A program made the position numbers and the translations under genes. From UBA2160 sp964588665 (GTDB lineage: Bacteria > Chloroflexota > Dehalococcoidia > Lucifugimonadales > UBA1123), in assembly GCA_964588665.1 (NCBI GenBank), contig CAZPQQ010000012.1, forward strand, positions 1 to 61,918: 61,918 nucleotides of DNA, in the 5' to 3' direction. The notes below the pieces were generated by a model, which had not been told where the DNA came from, made no database searches, and worked only from the letters and a program-made list of their open reading frames with translations. Of the stretch, positions 43,295 through 52,650 are shown in pieces (the first letter of the stretch is position 1; each line of letters begins with the position of its first letter).

Positions 43295-44157
43295 CATCGA
43301 AAAACCCGGAATACGATTTCAAGTGGTGCCCAGGTTGTGGCGACTTCGGAGTCAGACGCGCGCTGGAAGGCGCGATCTCGCGGCGAGCGATAGAAGATGA
43401 GCATCCGCCGGAAAACAACGTAGTGATCGCCGGCATAGGCTGCTCGGGCAACATGGTCCACATGCTGGAAGGCGACCAACCCTACGGCTTCCACGGCATA
43501 CATGGGAGAACGTTGCCCGTAGCCATGGGCGTGAAGTCGGCAAATCCGGAACTCAACGTGGTGGTCGTCGCCGGCGACGGCGACTTTCTCGGGATCGGCC
43601 AGGAGCATATCGCACCTCAGGCTGCTCGCAATCTGAACATCACCGCCATCGTCATGGACAACGGCGTCTACGGCCTGACCAAAGGCCAAAGCTCTCCGAC
43701 CACCAACATGGGCGTGATCACGAGTTCGACTCCCTACGGCAAGACAGAAGAAAAGATACGGCCGTTCCAGATGTATCTAACGATGGGCGTGTCGTTCGTG
43801 GCATCGACGATGTCGAGCCAAGTCAGGCAGATGTCGGCGCTGATGTCCGACGCGATGAACCATCCCGGGTTCGCGATCGTGCACGTTCAGTCGCCCTGCA
43901 CCGAGTACAACAACACGTTCGAGGCGCTGAAGGGGAATGCCAAGAAGGGCATCGCGCCTCTGGCATACGACATACCGGATGAGCACGACGAGGCCGACTA
44001 CCAAGCGGCCGCGGAACTCGCCGCCGACGAGCGTGTCCCGCTCGGCATCCTGTACAGGGACGAATCTCGGCCAACCCTCGACCAGAAAATCGAAGAGATC
44101 AACGCGAGGGCCAAAGAGAAGACTGCCGCGTCGCTTCTCGATGCATTGTCCATCTAA
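43291..44157 (+). CDS. korB: 2-oxoacid:ferredoxin oxidoreductase, beta (TPP) subunit
   Basis: 288 residues. KWCPGCGDFGVRRAL is the standard start; IGCSGNMVHML and the TPP/Mg site GDGDFLGIGQEH...MDNGVYGLTKGQ follow. It binds thiamine diphosphate and a [4Fe-4S] cluster (Cys residues in CPGC, GCSG and SPCTEYN). Together with korA it needs ferredoxin, which could also feed the sulfite reductase (inference). The ATG overlaps the korA stop by four bases. Confidence 0.95.
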   Translation: MTSKNPEYDFKWCPGCGDFGVRRALEGAISRRAIEDEHPPENNVVIAGIGCSGNMVHMLEGDQPYGFHGIHGRTLPVAMGVKSANPELNVVVVAGDGDFLGIGQEHIAPQAARNLNITAIVMDNGVYGLTKGQSSPTTNMGVITSSTPYGKTEEKIRPFQMYLTMGVSFVASTMSSQVRQMSALMSDAMNHPGFAIVHVQSPCTEYNNTFEALKGNAKKGIAPLAYDIPDEHDEADYQAAAELAADERVPLGILYRDESRPTLDQKIEEINARAKEKTAASLLDALSI

Positions 44158-44178
44158 TTCAGCATAACAGTTGACGTT

Positions 44179-44212
44179 AGAGCGCCCCGACATCGGGGCG
44201 CTCTTTGTTTTT
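44179..44212 (+). terminator. Intrinsic terminator after korAB
   Basis: AGAGCGCCCCGA/TCGGGGCGCTCT, an 11-12-bp perfect stem with a two-base loop, then TTGTTTTT, 20 bases past the korB stop. Confidence 0.95.
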
Positions 44213-44274
44213 GGCGCGATGGCTTGGTCCGCCTTAGAGCTTGTGAACTTTTTGGACGTCCCCAATTTGAACAA

Positions 44275-44691
44275 CTTCCCAGAGCGGGACGGGACTTGTA
44301 CCCGCCCATCCTCCCGCATGGGTTGTCGAGCTGAGGGCACATCCCCCAATCCCCTTGCCAGAGGGATTATCCCTCTGGACTCCCTTGTCTGCCTCATGTT
44401 GGACTAATCCTGGGGTCGCAAGGGGCGAAGCCCATGCCGGGGACTTGGGGTGTCCCCAAGAACTCTTTCGGGCGGGCGGGTGGGACCAGCCACGATCCAT
44501 ATGGAAGATTAAACTTAACTCCCGTCAACTTTCCCTTTCGAACTTGAAACAGGTGATCTCGGCAATTGTTCACAAATTCTGAGGCGGACACCAGAGCACC
44601 GGGCCCCACGCGCACGCCGGTGGCCTCGGTGTTTACGCCGAGCCGGTTGGCGCGCGGGCTTGGTCGGCCTAAGGCGGACCAGAGCACCGGG
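44275..44691. other. Hairpin-rich, repeat-like intergenic region
   Basis: Between the korAB terminator and holA there are several strong hairpins with no gene: CCAGAGGGA/TCCCTCTGG near 44360, GGGGAC/GTCCCC near 44440-44457, and GGGCGGGTACAAGTCCCGTCCC-like arms near 44285. A 20-bp direct repeat (AGGCGGAC..CAGAGCACCGG) occurs at 44582 and 44672. Open frames here are not convincing. Confidence 0.5.
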
Positions 44692-44782
44692 GTCGGCGTT
44701 CGCGGCTCGGCGACGACGGCATCCCGATCAGAGCGAGCTCGAGTTGGGGGAGTGGCTGTGACTCCGCGCTTGAATCTATCGA

Positions 44783-45766
44783 CTAAACCAGCGAAAGCTC
44801 CGCGATCAGCATCTCCAACGCCAGGTCGTCGTCGATAGATGTCGATTTCATGGCGAGATCGGTGTCCACCAATCGGCGGTGGATTTCGCGGAGCCGCTGA
44901 AATGAGAGCCGCCCCTCCTGCCTGAGTGTGCGGTCCACGGCGAACGGCGGAACCCCTAACCTCTTAGGCAACTCGTTGCGCTGTACGTTGTTGGCTCGCA
45001 GGTCTTTGGCCAGCAACAGCAGCCTGACCTGTCTGGCGATCATCGTGATGACGTAGATGGCCGGGTCACCGCCCTCGACGATCTGGCGCACCATCCTGAT
45101 GGCGTCGCCGGTGCGACCCTCCACGACGGCATCCACCGTCTCGAAGATGCCCACCTCCCGCACATACGCAACCATGAGTTGAACGTCATCACGGGTGACG
45201 CGTCCGTCTTCATTGTACGCTCCCAGTTTCTGGATCTCGGCGTCGATCAAGCGCGGTTGCCTGCCGACGGCATCGGCCAGGGCAGCGATGGCGGCGGGCT
45301 CGATGTCCACTCCGCGCGCGACGGCGCGCTGCGCGATCCAGCCCTGGAACTCGGTGCCGCGGGGCAACGCGAACACCCTCTCTCGGGCGATCGGTTTGAG
45401 TTTGGCCAGCAGCGAGTTGTTGCGGACTAGCGCGGCGTCCACGAAGACCAATCCGGTGACGTCCGGCAGATTCTCGAGTTGCGCGACGAGGGCCAGCCAA
45501 GGCTCAAGCTCTTTTCGGCCGCCGCCTCCGCGAGAAGACCCTTGACGTTGAAATCTCGTGAGCAAGCCTTTGACGACGACGAGACGCCTGTCGGTCATGA
45601 ACGGCAGGGTGAACGCCGCCATCGCCAGATCCTCGGGCGTCAGGTCCGCCCCCTGCAGGACGGTCACGTTGACGTCTCGAAGGTCCTCCGGGCCGGCGGC
45701 TTCCTTCATTTTCGCCAGGGCTTCTTCGACCCCGACATCGTCTTCGCCGTAGAGGAGAAAGATCAA
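44783..45766 (-). CDS. holA: DNA polymerase III delta subunit (clamp-loader)
   Basis: 327 residues beginning IFLLYGEDDVGVEEALAKM, with the delta-subunit markers DVNVTVLQGADLTPEDL, TLPFMTDRRLVVVKG, PRLIDAEIQKLGAY and a helical C-terminal collar (VITMIARQVRLLLLAKDLR). HolA opens the beta sliding clamp. The start is TTG at 45766. It begins six bases after the FtsX permease stop, so it lies at the end of an ABC-transporter operon, an unusual placement. Confidence 0.9.
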   Translation of the reverse strand: MIFLLYGEDDVGVEEALAKMKEAAGPEDLRDVNVTVLQGADLTPEDLAMAAFTLPFMTDRRLVVVKGLLTRFQRQGSSRGGGGRKELEPWLALVAQLENLPDVTGLVFVDAALVRNNSLLAKLKPIARERVFALPRGTEFQGWIAQRAVARGVDIEPAAIAALADAVGRQPRLIDAEIQKLGAYNEDGRVTRDDVQLMVAYVREVGIFETVDAVVEGRTGDAIRMVRQIVEGGDPAIYVITMIARQVRLLLLAKDLRANNVQRNELPKRLGVPPFAVDRTLRQEGRLSFQRLREIHRRLVDTDLAMKSTSIDDDLALEMLIAELSLV

Positions 45767-45772
45767 TCTAGT

Positions 45773-48208
45773 TCATTCCATCACTCGCAGCGTCGAGGGC
45801 AGATCCATTCGACGCAGCTTTCGAAAGGATAGCAGCGGGGCGATTGCCACTGCCAGGACTCCCAACACTGACGCTGTCACGAGGGTGGTCGAAGAGATGA
45901 CGATGTCCATTCCCATGTCGGGCATCACTTTGGTCATAGCCGTAGCCAGGAGCCGTTCAAGCAGGACATAGCCTCCCACCAAACCGAGTATGGTGGCGAT
46001 CACACCCAACAGTGCGCTTTCGATAGCCGCGTTGCGCAGCACGGCGCCTACTGGAATGCCGAATGCCATCATGGTGGCATGCTCTCTGGCCCGCTCGTCC
46101 ATGTTGATGCTTGCCGCATTATAGGCGATCAGCAGTGCCAACAGCAGCACCGCTCCCTCCATCACCCACAGCATCGAAATGAACTGGTCCATCAAGTCGC
46201 GAAGCGCCCTCGTGCTGGCTGCCAACGACCTGACCGACCCGACGCCTCCGACTCTCATGAGTTGGCTCTTCAGGTCGAACTCGCTTACTCCCGGGGCCGA
46301 CTGACCGTACACCACGTTGGCGACCGGGCCCATCCCCGTCATTCTCATTTGACCGACATCCATGTAGGCGTAGAAACGATACGGGTTCGCATGGATTCCC
46401 ATCACCGGAACTTGAGCATCGCGCATCGCGAACTTGCCGTAATCGGTCGCCATGGGGTGGCGCAATGTAACCATGTCTCCGACGGACAACCCAAGGTCCT
46501 CGGCAGCCCTGCTCGCGATTAGGACGCCCGGGGTTTGTGGATCGACTGTGCCTTCGACGACGGTTGGCGTCCATAAAGTGCTCTCGAAATTCGTAAACGT
46601 CAGGAATACGTCAATTTCGGTTTCGTCGTTGATAAGCACACCGGAAAGCTGCAGAGCGGGTTCTGCGTCGACCAAAGCAGGCGCCTCTGACACGCTTTCG
46701 ACTGTTGTGCCGCCTAACCGATAGATCGTGTCGAGGTCGACGGCAACCCTGTCGGGCGAGTTGCCGAGAGCCTCTCGCTCGCTCCGGTCGAGAACGTCGA
46801 AGAAAGAGTCCACCATGCCCATGATGAGCACGAGGATCGAGATTATCGCCGCGATGCCCAGCGAGGTCAACACCGTGCGCCGAGGAGCCCTCACCAGGTT
46901 TCGGAACGGCATCTGGAGGAGCGTGCTTCCGGGCAGCGGCATGTTTTTGAAGAGCTTGGCAAAGCCCCCGCCTCTGGCTGCCAAGTGTCCGGTCCGTATG
47001 GCTTCGACCGGCGTCACGCGCACGGCGCGCCAGACCGGGTAGACGATGGCGATCAGCGGCAGCACGAGCCCAAGCAGGGCGACGCCCACAAACAGATCGA
47101 ACTGGAAGGGAGCTTCCCAGAACGGCAGCGGGACGAAGTCCTCGAGCACACTTCCCATCAAACTGCCGAGGCCAACACCGACACCGATGCCGAATATTAC
47201 CCCCAACATAGCTATTTGGAGGCCAAACATAATCGGCCTCAGGGCGATTACGCGAGGCAGCACACCCAGCGCCATCGCGACACCGATCTCGTGGCGCTGC
47301 GATTCGACGACTCGACCGATCAGGTTGAAGGCCGCGAACACCGCGCCCGCGAATATGGCCGCCGCCAGAACGTCGTAGAAAAGCTGGTCGCCCTCGACGT
47401 CTTCGGTCATCACACGGTAAGACGGGTCGTCCAACTTTTCGAGCACCGTCCCGCCCAAGTCTCGGACCTGTTCTTGGAGCGCCTCGGCGATGGGCTTGGC
47501 GTCTACGCCGTCGGCCAGCTTCACCACCATGTCGTTGACCGAATCGACAGCAGCGGCCAGCGCCATTGCCGTCTCCAACGAAGTGAACACGGCCGCAAAG
47601 TTCTCCTGGGCCAGCAAACCCCCTTCCTCGGTCATGACAAGGAAGTACTCTGGCGCCAGCGCGTGCCCCACATAATCCATTGGCCAAAAGCCGGACAGAG
47701 TCAGCTCGCCCTCCGGCTCGAGATCGTAGAACTGGCCGAAGTTGCCTTCGATCATTGCGACGAGCTCGGCAGTGTCTCCTTCGTCCAACCGCCGTCCCTT
47801 ATGAGTGAAAAGCGAATCCACATGAGGCCCGCCATCCGAAAGATCGACGCCGATAATCCGTCCGGAGATGATTATCGGACCGTCTTTGGTTTCCACCGAA
47901 ACCTGAGACTGGACGATAATGCGTTCCTCCGCGGCCAACACCGTTCCTTCTTCGACAACCTCGTCGAGCGCGGCAATCAAAGAGCCTCTGGGGACGTAAG
48001 CGGCCTTGCCGAGCCGCACTCGGAGATCGTGCATGTTGGTCATGCCAAAGCTGGCTTCGTTGGACGCCACACGCCACCGCGTGGTGCTGGACAGCCCCGC
48101 GTATGTTCCGGTCCCGATAGCGATGATGAGGGCGATGGCGGCAACCTGCACCCATCGTGCCTTCAAGTCCCTCAACGACCACTTGAGCCATGTCTTGATG
48201 CTGATCAT
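45773..48208 (-). CDS. FtsX/MacB-like ABC transporter permease
   Basis: 811 residues: an N-terminal TM (VAAIALIIAIGTGTYAGL), a large external domain, a first FtsX TM block with ESQRHEIGVAMALGVLPRVI near 310, a central linker, a second external domain (about 490-660), and a final FtsX block with AREHATMMAFGIPVGAVLRN near 700. It pairs with the ATPase nine bases upstream. The substrate is unknown. It is distinct in order and sequence from the 25324 permease. Confidence 0.9.
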   Translation of the reverse strand: MISIKTWLKWSLRDLKARWVQVAAIALIIAIGTGTYAGLSSTTRWRVASNEASFGMTNMHDLRVRLGKAAYVPRGSLIAALDEVVEEGTVLAAEERIIVQSQVSVETKDGPIIISGRIIGVDLSDGGPHVDSLFTHKGRRLDEGDTAELVAMIEGNFGQFYDLEPEGELTLSGFWPMDYVGHALAPEYFLVMTEEGGLLAQENFAAVFTSLETAMALAAAVDSVNDMVVKLADGVDAKPIAEALQEQVRDLGGTVLEKLDDPSYRVMTEDVEGDQLFYDVLAAAIFAGAVFAAFNLIGRVVESQRHEIGVAMALGVLPRVIALRPIMFGLQIAMLGVIFGIGVGVGLGSLMGSVLEDFVPLPFWEAPFQFDLFVGVALLGLVLPLIAIVYPVWRAVRVTPVEAIRTGHLAARGGGFAKLFKNMPLPGSTLLQMPFRNLVRAPRRTVLTSLGIAAIISILVLIMGMVDSFFDVLDRSEREALGNSPDRVAVDLDTIYRLGGTTVESVSEAPALVDAEPALQLSGVLINDETEIDVFLTFTNFESTLWTPTVVEGTVDPQTPGVLIASRAAEDLGLSVGDMVTLRHPMATDYGKFAMRDAQVPVMGIHANPYRFYAYMDVGQMRMTGMGPVANVVYGQSAPGVSEFDLKSQLMRVGGVGSVRSLAASTRALRDLMDQFISMLWVMEGAVLLLALLIAYNAASINMDERAREHATMMAFGIPVGAVLRNAAIESALLGVIATILGLVGGYVLLERLLATAMTKVMPDMGMDIVISSTTLVTASVLGVLAVAIAPLLSFRKLRRMDLPSTLRVME

Positions 48209-48217
48209 TGCGGCTCC

Positions 48218-48946
48218 CTACCAGGCCAGATCCGAGATCTTCGCTCGACCTTCGGCCGGCGGACCGTCACTCGCGATACGACCGCCGCTGAGCTGGATCA
48301 CCCGGTCGGTTATCCGAGATATCTCTCTGTTGTGGGTCACGACGATTACGACCTTGCCCTCCGCTGCCTGTTCCTGAAGAAGCACCAATATCTGGGCGCC
48401 GGTGACGAAGTCCAGTTCGCCGGTCGGCTCATCTGCAAGGACGATCGGATTGCCCGTGGCCAGCGCCCTGGCGATCGCCACCCGCTGTTGCTCGCCCCCG
48501 GACAGCTCGTGGGGAAAGTGATCCACCCTTTCGCCGAGCCCGACCCTGCTCAGAACTTCGCGGGCGTCGGCTTTGTCTTTCCTGCCTGACACGTCGACGC
48601 CGAACCGTACGTTTTCGAGTGCAGTCAATCCCGGGAACAGGTTGAAGCTCTGGAACACGAAACTGACCGACCGGCGTCGGAATTCGAATAGGGCTTTTCG
48701 TGACGACTTCGATATGTCGTCGCCGTCCACCGTCACTGTTCCGCTTGTCGGGGAATCCAGTGCGCCGATGGTGTTGAGAAGCGTGGTCTTGCCGCTTCCC
48801 GACGGGCCGAGGACGGAGACGAACTCCCCTTCCATGATGCGCACGGACACGTCGTCGAGGGCTGTCACCTGGGCGCCGCCAACGACGTAGCTCTTGGTGA
48901 CTCTGTCGAGCTCGATTGCGGCCTTTGCGCCGTTGGATTGGGTCAC
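48218..48946 (-). CDS. ABC transporter ATP-binding protein, LolD/MacB type
   Basis: 242 residues: Walker A GPSGSGKT, Q-loop FQSFNLFPGL, signature LSGGEQQRVAIARAL, Walker B VLADEPTGELD, switch His VVTHNR. GTG at 48946 has AAGGAGGG upstream; the long upstream open frame is not coding. First gene of the ATPase-permease-holA operon. Confidence 0.95.
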   Translation of the reverse strand: MTQSNGAKAAIELDRVTKSYVVGGAQVTALDDVSVRIMEGEFVSVLGPSGSGKTTLLNTIGALDSPTSGTVTVDGDDISKSSRKALFEFRRRSVSFVFQSFNLFPGLTALENVRFGVDVSGRKDKADAREVLSRVGLGERVDHFPHELSGGEQQRVAIARALATGNPIVLADEPTGELDFVTGAQILVLLQEQAAEGKVVIVVTHNREISRITDRVIQLSGGRIASDGPPAEGRAKISDLAW

Positions 48947-49369
48947 TTGACCCTCCTTCGCCAGAAGATAATTGCCGCGTGCAGAGTCATTCTCTGTCCC
49001 ACCGCAGCATCCTACATCCGCGACATAGAAACGACAATCCACGCGGAGGGGCGTCGCCACTGCCAACCGGATGATCTCGACACCTGCTGTATAACGAATT
49101 GTTACGCGTGGCGCCAGCGTCGTGGATGTTTGAAAGTCGCAAAACAACGTCACTGGCCGCTGGCGCCGCCCGCATGGACACAAACGGGCAGCTCTCCCAC
49201 GCACACGCTGTGCGCCGAACCGTCCCAAGCGAGACCGCACATCGAGCGTAGCATTCATTGGACTTGACTGTGTCGCGCGTCGGTGCTCTGGCCGTGAAAT
49301 CGATTTGAGGTTCCACTCTGGGGCAAGTGCCGGTATAATCGTGTTAAGACGTTTGCACAGAGGGTGCCA
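48947..49369. other. Divergent intergenic region; TATAAT at 49334-49339
   Basis: About 420 bases between the ABC operon and the DUF1232 gene. TATAAT (49334-49339) lies 30 bases before the DUF1232 start; the nearest -35-like TTGAGG is too far away (23 bases). No gene is seen. Confidence 0.45.
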
Positions 49370-49714
49370 TTGCTCAGAGGCCTGCTACTGCTACTGAACT
49401 ACACCGGCGTGCTTCGGCTGGTAACACGGCTGTTGATGGACCGCCGGATGCCAGTTCGCCTGAAGATGCTGTTTCCAGCCGCGGTGGCCTATGTGATTTC
49501 GCCCGTCGACCTTGTCCACGATTTCATCCCGTGGGCGGGCCGAATCGACGACCTGCTCGCGTTGTTGCTCGCACTGGTGTTGTTTCTGGGGCTTGCGCCC
49601 AAAGACCTGGTTTTGGAGCACCTGGGAAGGGCCCCGGCGAATTCAACCGGCGGCCCGACAGACGGCTCGACCGTAATCGAGGGCAAGTACCGGGTTCTGG
49701 ACGACGACAACTAA
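49370..49714 (+). CDS. DUF1232 (YkvA-like) membrane protein
   Basis: 114 residues. The DUF1232 signature is VRLKMLFPAAVAYVISPVDLVHDFIPWAGRIDDLLAL, the PxDLxPDF-type motif between two TM segments. The function of the family is unknown. TTG at 49370 (AGAGGG five bases upstream) is chosen over GTG at 49364. A polar 30-residue tail follows the second helix. Confidence 0.85.
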   Translation: MLRGLLLLLNYTGVLRLVTRLLMDRRMPVRLKMLFPAAVAYVISPVDLVHDFIPWAGRIDDLLALLLALVLFLGLAPKDLVLEHLGRAPANSTGGPTDGSTVIEGKYRVLDDDN

Positions 49715-49808
49715 GGCTTGACTAGCAAGTTCGTTGCGTAAACCACGCCGTGTGTTTCAGTGGGTCCCGGGTTTGTCAGGGTTCACAATGAACAAGTAGA
49801 CTCACACT

Positions 49809-50170
49809 TCCGTTCGCCCTGAGCCTGTCGAAGGGTCGTCGACCGCCCGCAATTGTTGAGCGAACTTCGGAGACAGGACACTAGGTCCGTAGGCTGATGA
49901 TTCACGAAACAACGCCGGGCGCCGCGGACGGTCGGGCGAATGTTGATGCGTCGAGGTCCTTCGACAGGCTCAGGACGAATGGACCAGGTTGCGTGCTAGT
50001 ACGCCGAGGTCCTTCGACAAGTGGCGACAAGGGCGGGATACCGATGTGTCGGGACTCAGGCCGAACGGAGTAAATGTTCTCATCTGTGGTGAGCCTGTCG
50101 TCCCACCCCGATTTCTGCGCTTGGTTTGGTGTCTGTGCACCGAACGTGCGACTCGGGACACTAGGGATCG
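49809..50170. repeat. Cluster of dispersed GACAGGCTCA-type repeats
   Basis: At least four arms occur: GAGCCTGTCGAAGGG (49821), CCTTCGACAGGCTCAGGACG (49959), CCTTCGACAAG (50010) and GTGAGCCTGTCG (50088). The block 49837-49879 is an inverted copy of 6917-6958 (TGCGGGCG...GCTCAACAATT), and GGACACTAGG at 49876 and 50157 matches 7102. The rest of 49715-50368 shows nothing else. Confidence 0.75.
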
Positions 50171-50368
50171 GTGATCGGTCGATCGGCGCCCCGGCGAATC
50201 GTGCAGTTGCCGAACGTTGTACCCACGCCGCCCACGTGACCGGCTCTATCGGCTCTCCGGCTGCTCCGTTGCCACCACATGCTCAGCTTTCCCCAACCTC
50301 ATTGACCTTGACCGCCTCACCGGCTGCTCTGGACACCCCGCGATTAGTTCTGCGATAGTTAATGCGAT

Positions 50369-51466
50369 ATGGATATCGGAATTGTAGGCCTCCCCAGAAG
50401 CGGTAAGACCACCCTGTTTAACGCGGTCACTCGCGGCGCGGCTCAGACCGCGACGTTTTCGTCAGGGACGAAGCCGAACATCGGCGTTGCGAAAGTGCCC
50501 GATCCGCGGCTCCAACTCTTGACCGACATGTTCGTTTCCCAAAAGACGGTCGCGGCCGAGGTCACCTACGTCGACCTTCCGCCCGCCCCGGAGGGACTGG
50601 GGCAATCGCGCGGAATTTCCGGCGAGTACCTGAACCACCTGCAACGCGCGGACGCTCTGGTTGTCGTAGTTCGGGCATTTGAGGACCCGTCCGTGGCCGA
50701 CGACGGCAGAGGCGTCGATCCGTACCGCGACGTCGAGACCATGCTGTACGAACTGACCTTCGCCGACCTCGAAATACTGGACCGGAAGCTAACCCGGTTG
50801 GCCGAAGGCAAAAAGAGCGCCAAAACCGCCGAACGACAGGTCATAGAACGCGAGGAGGAGTTGATCCTCCGTCTCAAGATGGGACTCGAAGACGGTACGC
50901 CCATCGGGGGCCAGACGCTGACGCAGGACGAAGCACGGCAGATCGAAGGCTACCAGTTTCTGACGGCCAAGCCCGTCATCGTCGTGGCAAACGCGGGCGA
51001 AGATCAGCTCGATGAGCTAACCGCGATGGAAGAACGGCTGGCCTCGGAGTTCGGCAGCGAGTGGACGCTCACCGCCGCTGTCTGCGGGCAGTTGGAGATG
51101 GAGCTGGGGCAGATGGACGTGGAAGACGAGAGGGAGTTTCGTGAGTCCATGGACGCCGGCGAATCGGGATTGGCCCGGATGCTATGGCTGTCATATCAAG
51201 CCCTCGACCAGATCACGTTCTTCACCGGAAGCGAAACCGAGGTCCGAGCCTGGACCGTCGAACGCGACGCGCCCGCATCCAGGGCCGCGGGCCGCATCCA
51301 CTCCGACTTGGAGCGAGGCTTCATCCGGGCGGAGGTCGTCACGTGCGACAACCTGCTCCGCTGCGGCTCCTACGCCGAGGCCAAGAAACTCGGGCTCCTG
51401 AGGCAAGAAGGCAAAACGTATCAGGTCAAAGAAGGGGACGTACTGACAATCCTCTTCAACGTGTGA
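50369..51466 (+). CDS. ychF: YchF/OLA1-type ATPase
   Basis: 365 residues: P-loop GLPRSGKTTLFNAVT, KPNIGVAKVPDPRLQ, switch VTYVDLPPAPEGL, and a C-terminal TGS domain (ITFFTGSETEVRAWTVERDAPASRAAGRIHSDLERGFIRAEV). YchF proteins prefer ATP over GTP and associate with ribosomes and stress responses. G4 is NAGED in place of NKxD, in line with relaxed guanine specificity. No clear ribosome site is seen before the ATG. Confidence 0.93.
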   Translation: MDIGIVGLPRSGKTTLFNAVTRGAAQTATFSSGTKPNIGVAKVPDPRLQLLTDMFVSQKTVAAEVTYVDLPPAPEGLGQSRGISGEYLNHLQRADALVVVVRAFEDPSVADDGRGVDPYRDVETMLYELTFADLEILDRKLTRLAEGKKSAKTAERQVIEREEELILRLKMGLEDGTPIGGQTLTQDEARQIEGYQFLTAKPVIVVANAGEDQLDELTAMEERLASEFGSEWTLTAAVCGQLEMELGQMDVEDEREFRESMDAGESGLARMLWLSYQALDQITFFTGSETEVRAWTVERDAPASRAAGRIHSDLERGFIRAEVVTCDNLLRCGSYAEAKKLGLLRQEGKTYQVKEGDVLTILFNV

Positions 51467-51517
51467 TCGGTCTATCCACGGCCCTCTCGCAAATCACGAA
51501 CCAGTCACGGTATTAAG

Positions 51518-52392
51518 ATGACTCTCGATCGACGGAACCCCCACCAACCCTTCGACCGGTCGCTGATTGCCGGCTTCCTTCGTGGTCGAGGCGTCAGGTC
51601 CGTTGACCTGTTGCAGGCGGGCAAGATCAACACCAACTACAAGCTGGCGCTGACCGACGGCCTGGCGTGCGTCCTGCGCCTCTACAGTCGTGGCGACGCG
51701 GCGCGCGAGGTCTACGTCATGGGCCTCGTAAGAGACCTGGTTCCCGTGCCGGTGGAGTTGGATCGCGGCGAGGGTTGGTCGATCTTCGAGTTCTTGGAAG
51801 GGGATCTGCTCGAGAATGCGCCCCAGCATTCGGACGCCGCCGGCGAGGCTCTTGCCAGGATCGCCTCGGTGGAGTTCGAGGCCCCTGGGATGATCAACGC
51901 GGACGGCTCCATCTCGGGATTCGACTTCGGCGGCAAAGGCTTCGTCCATCAGCAGCTCGAGAACGCAGACGTGCTTCGCTGGATCGGACGGGACGCTGCG
52001 GAGTCGGTGCTGTCGATCCTCGATCGGGAAACTGAACGGCGGAGCGAAATCGGCGCGGAGAGCCGCCTGGTCCACGGAGACTTCAACGCCACCAATATCC
52101 TGATCCGGGACGGCGCCGTCAGCGGGATCCTCGATTGGGAATTCGGCATGTCCGGTACTCCGTATATGGACATCGGAAACCTGCTCCGGAATACTCCTCC
52201 TCGCTACCACGATCTGGTGGAGAAAGGTCTCCGGTCCGGGGCATGGACCTGCCGGACGACTGGAAAGAGCGCGCCGCACTGGTTGACCTTGGCAGTCACC
52301 TGGAGTATCTGACTTCAACGATGTCCGACGAATTCAAGCGAAAGTGCGTCGCCAGGGTGCGCCGTTTCATCAGCATGTTCGACAGCGCCTGA
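51518..52392 (+). pseudogene. APH/choline-kinase-family phosphotransferase with a 3' frameshift
   Basis: The frame from ATG at 51518 gives an aminoglycoside-phosphotransferase-like kinase with LVHGDFNATNILIRDGAVSGILDWEFGMSGTPYMDIGNLLR (catalytic HxDxxxxN loop and DFG-equivalent DWE). At the G run 52238-52241 the frame breaks; one more G would join it to GMDLPDDWKERAALVDLGSHLEYLTS...FISMFDSA, ending at 52392. Without repair the last 25 residues are replaced by an unrelated tail. The catalytic core is intact, so some activity could remain. Families like this phosphorylate small hydroxylated metabolites; calling it a resistance gene would be unjustified. Confidence 0.8.
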
Positions 52393-52650
52393 CCGGCGGT
52401 CGTTCGAATCGGACAACACCGCGCCAACTCGCCGAAATTTGTGAAATCGACGCTAGAATTATCGAATTGTATTCTGCCATCATTGGCCTCACTTCCATCG
52501 AGAATCCGTGTTTCGCACTCTGATCGAACATGGTAAGATGGAGGCAGCACATGCGTTCTGTTGTCCATGACACTGGGCTGTATGGCACAATATCAGTTGT
52601 CTGCCCCGATGATTCGCGGCACAGAATTCTTGCACCGAGGTTGCAGTGCT

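Noticed and set aside
49809..50170. CRISPR array
   Set aside because: The repeats are palindromic, variable in spacing and orientation, and found singly across the window; no cas genes are present.
51518..52392. Aminoglycoside resistance gene
   Set aside because: The family is broad and mostly acts on ordinary metabolites; nothing here points to antibiotics.
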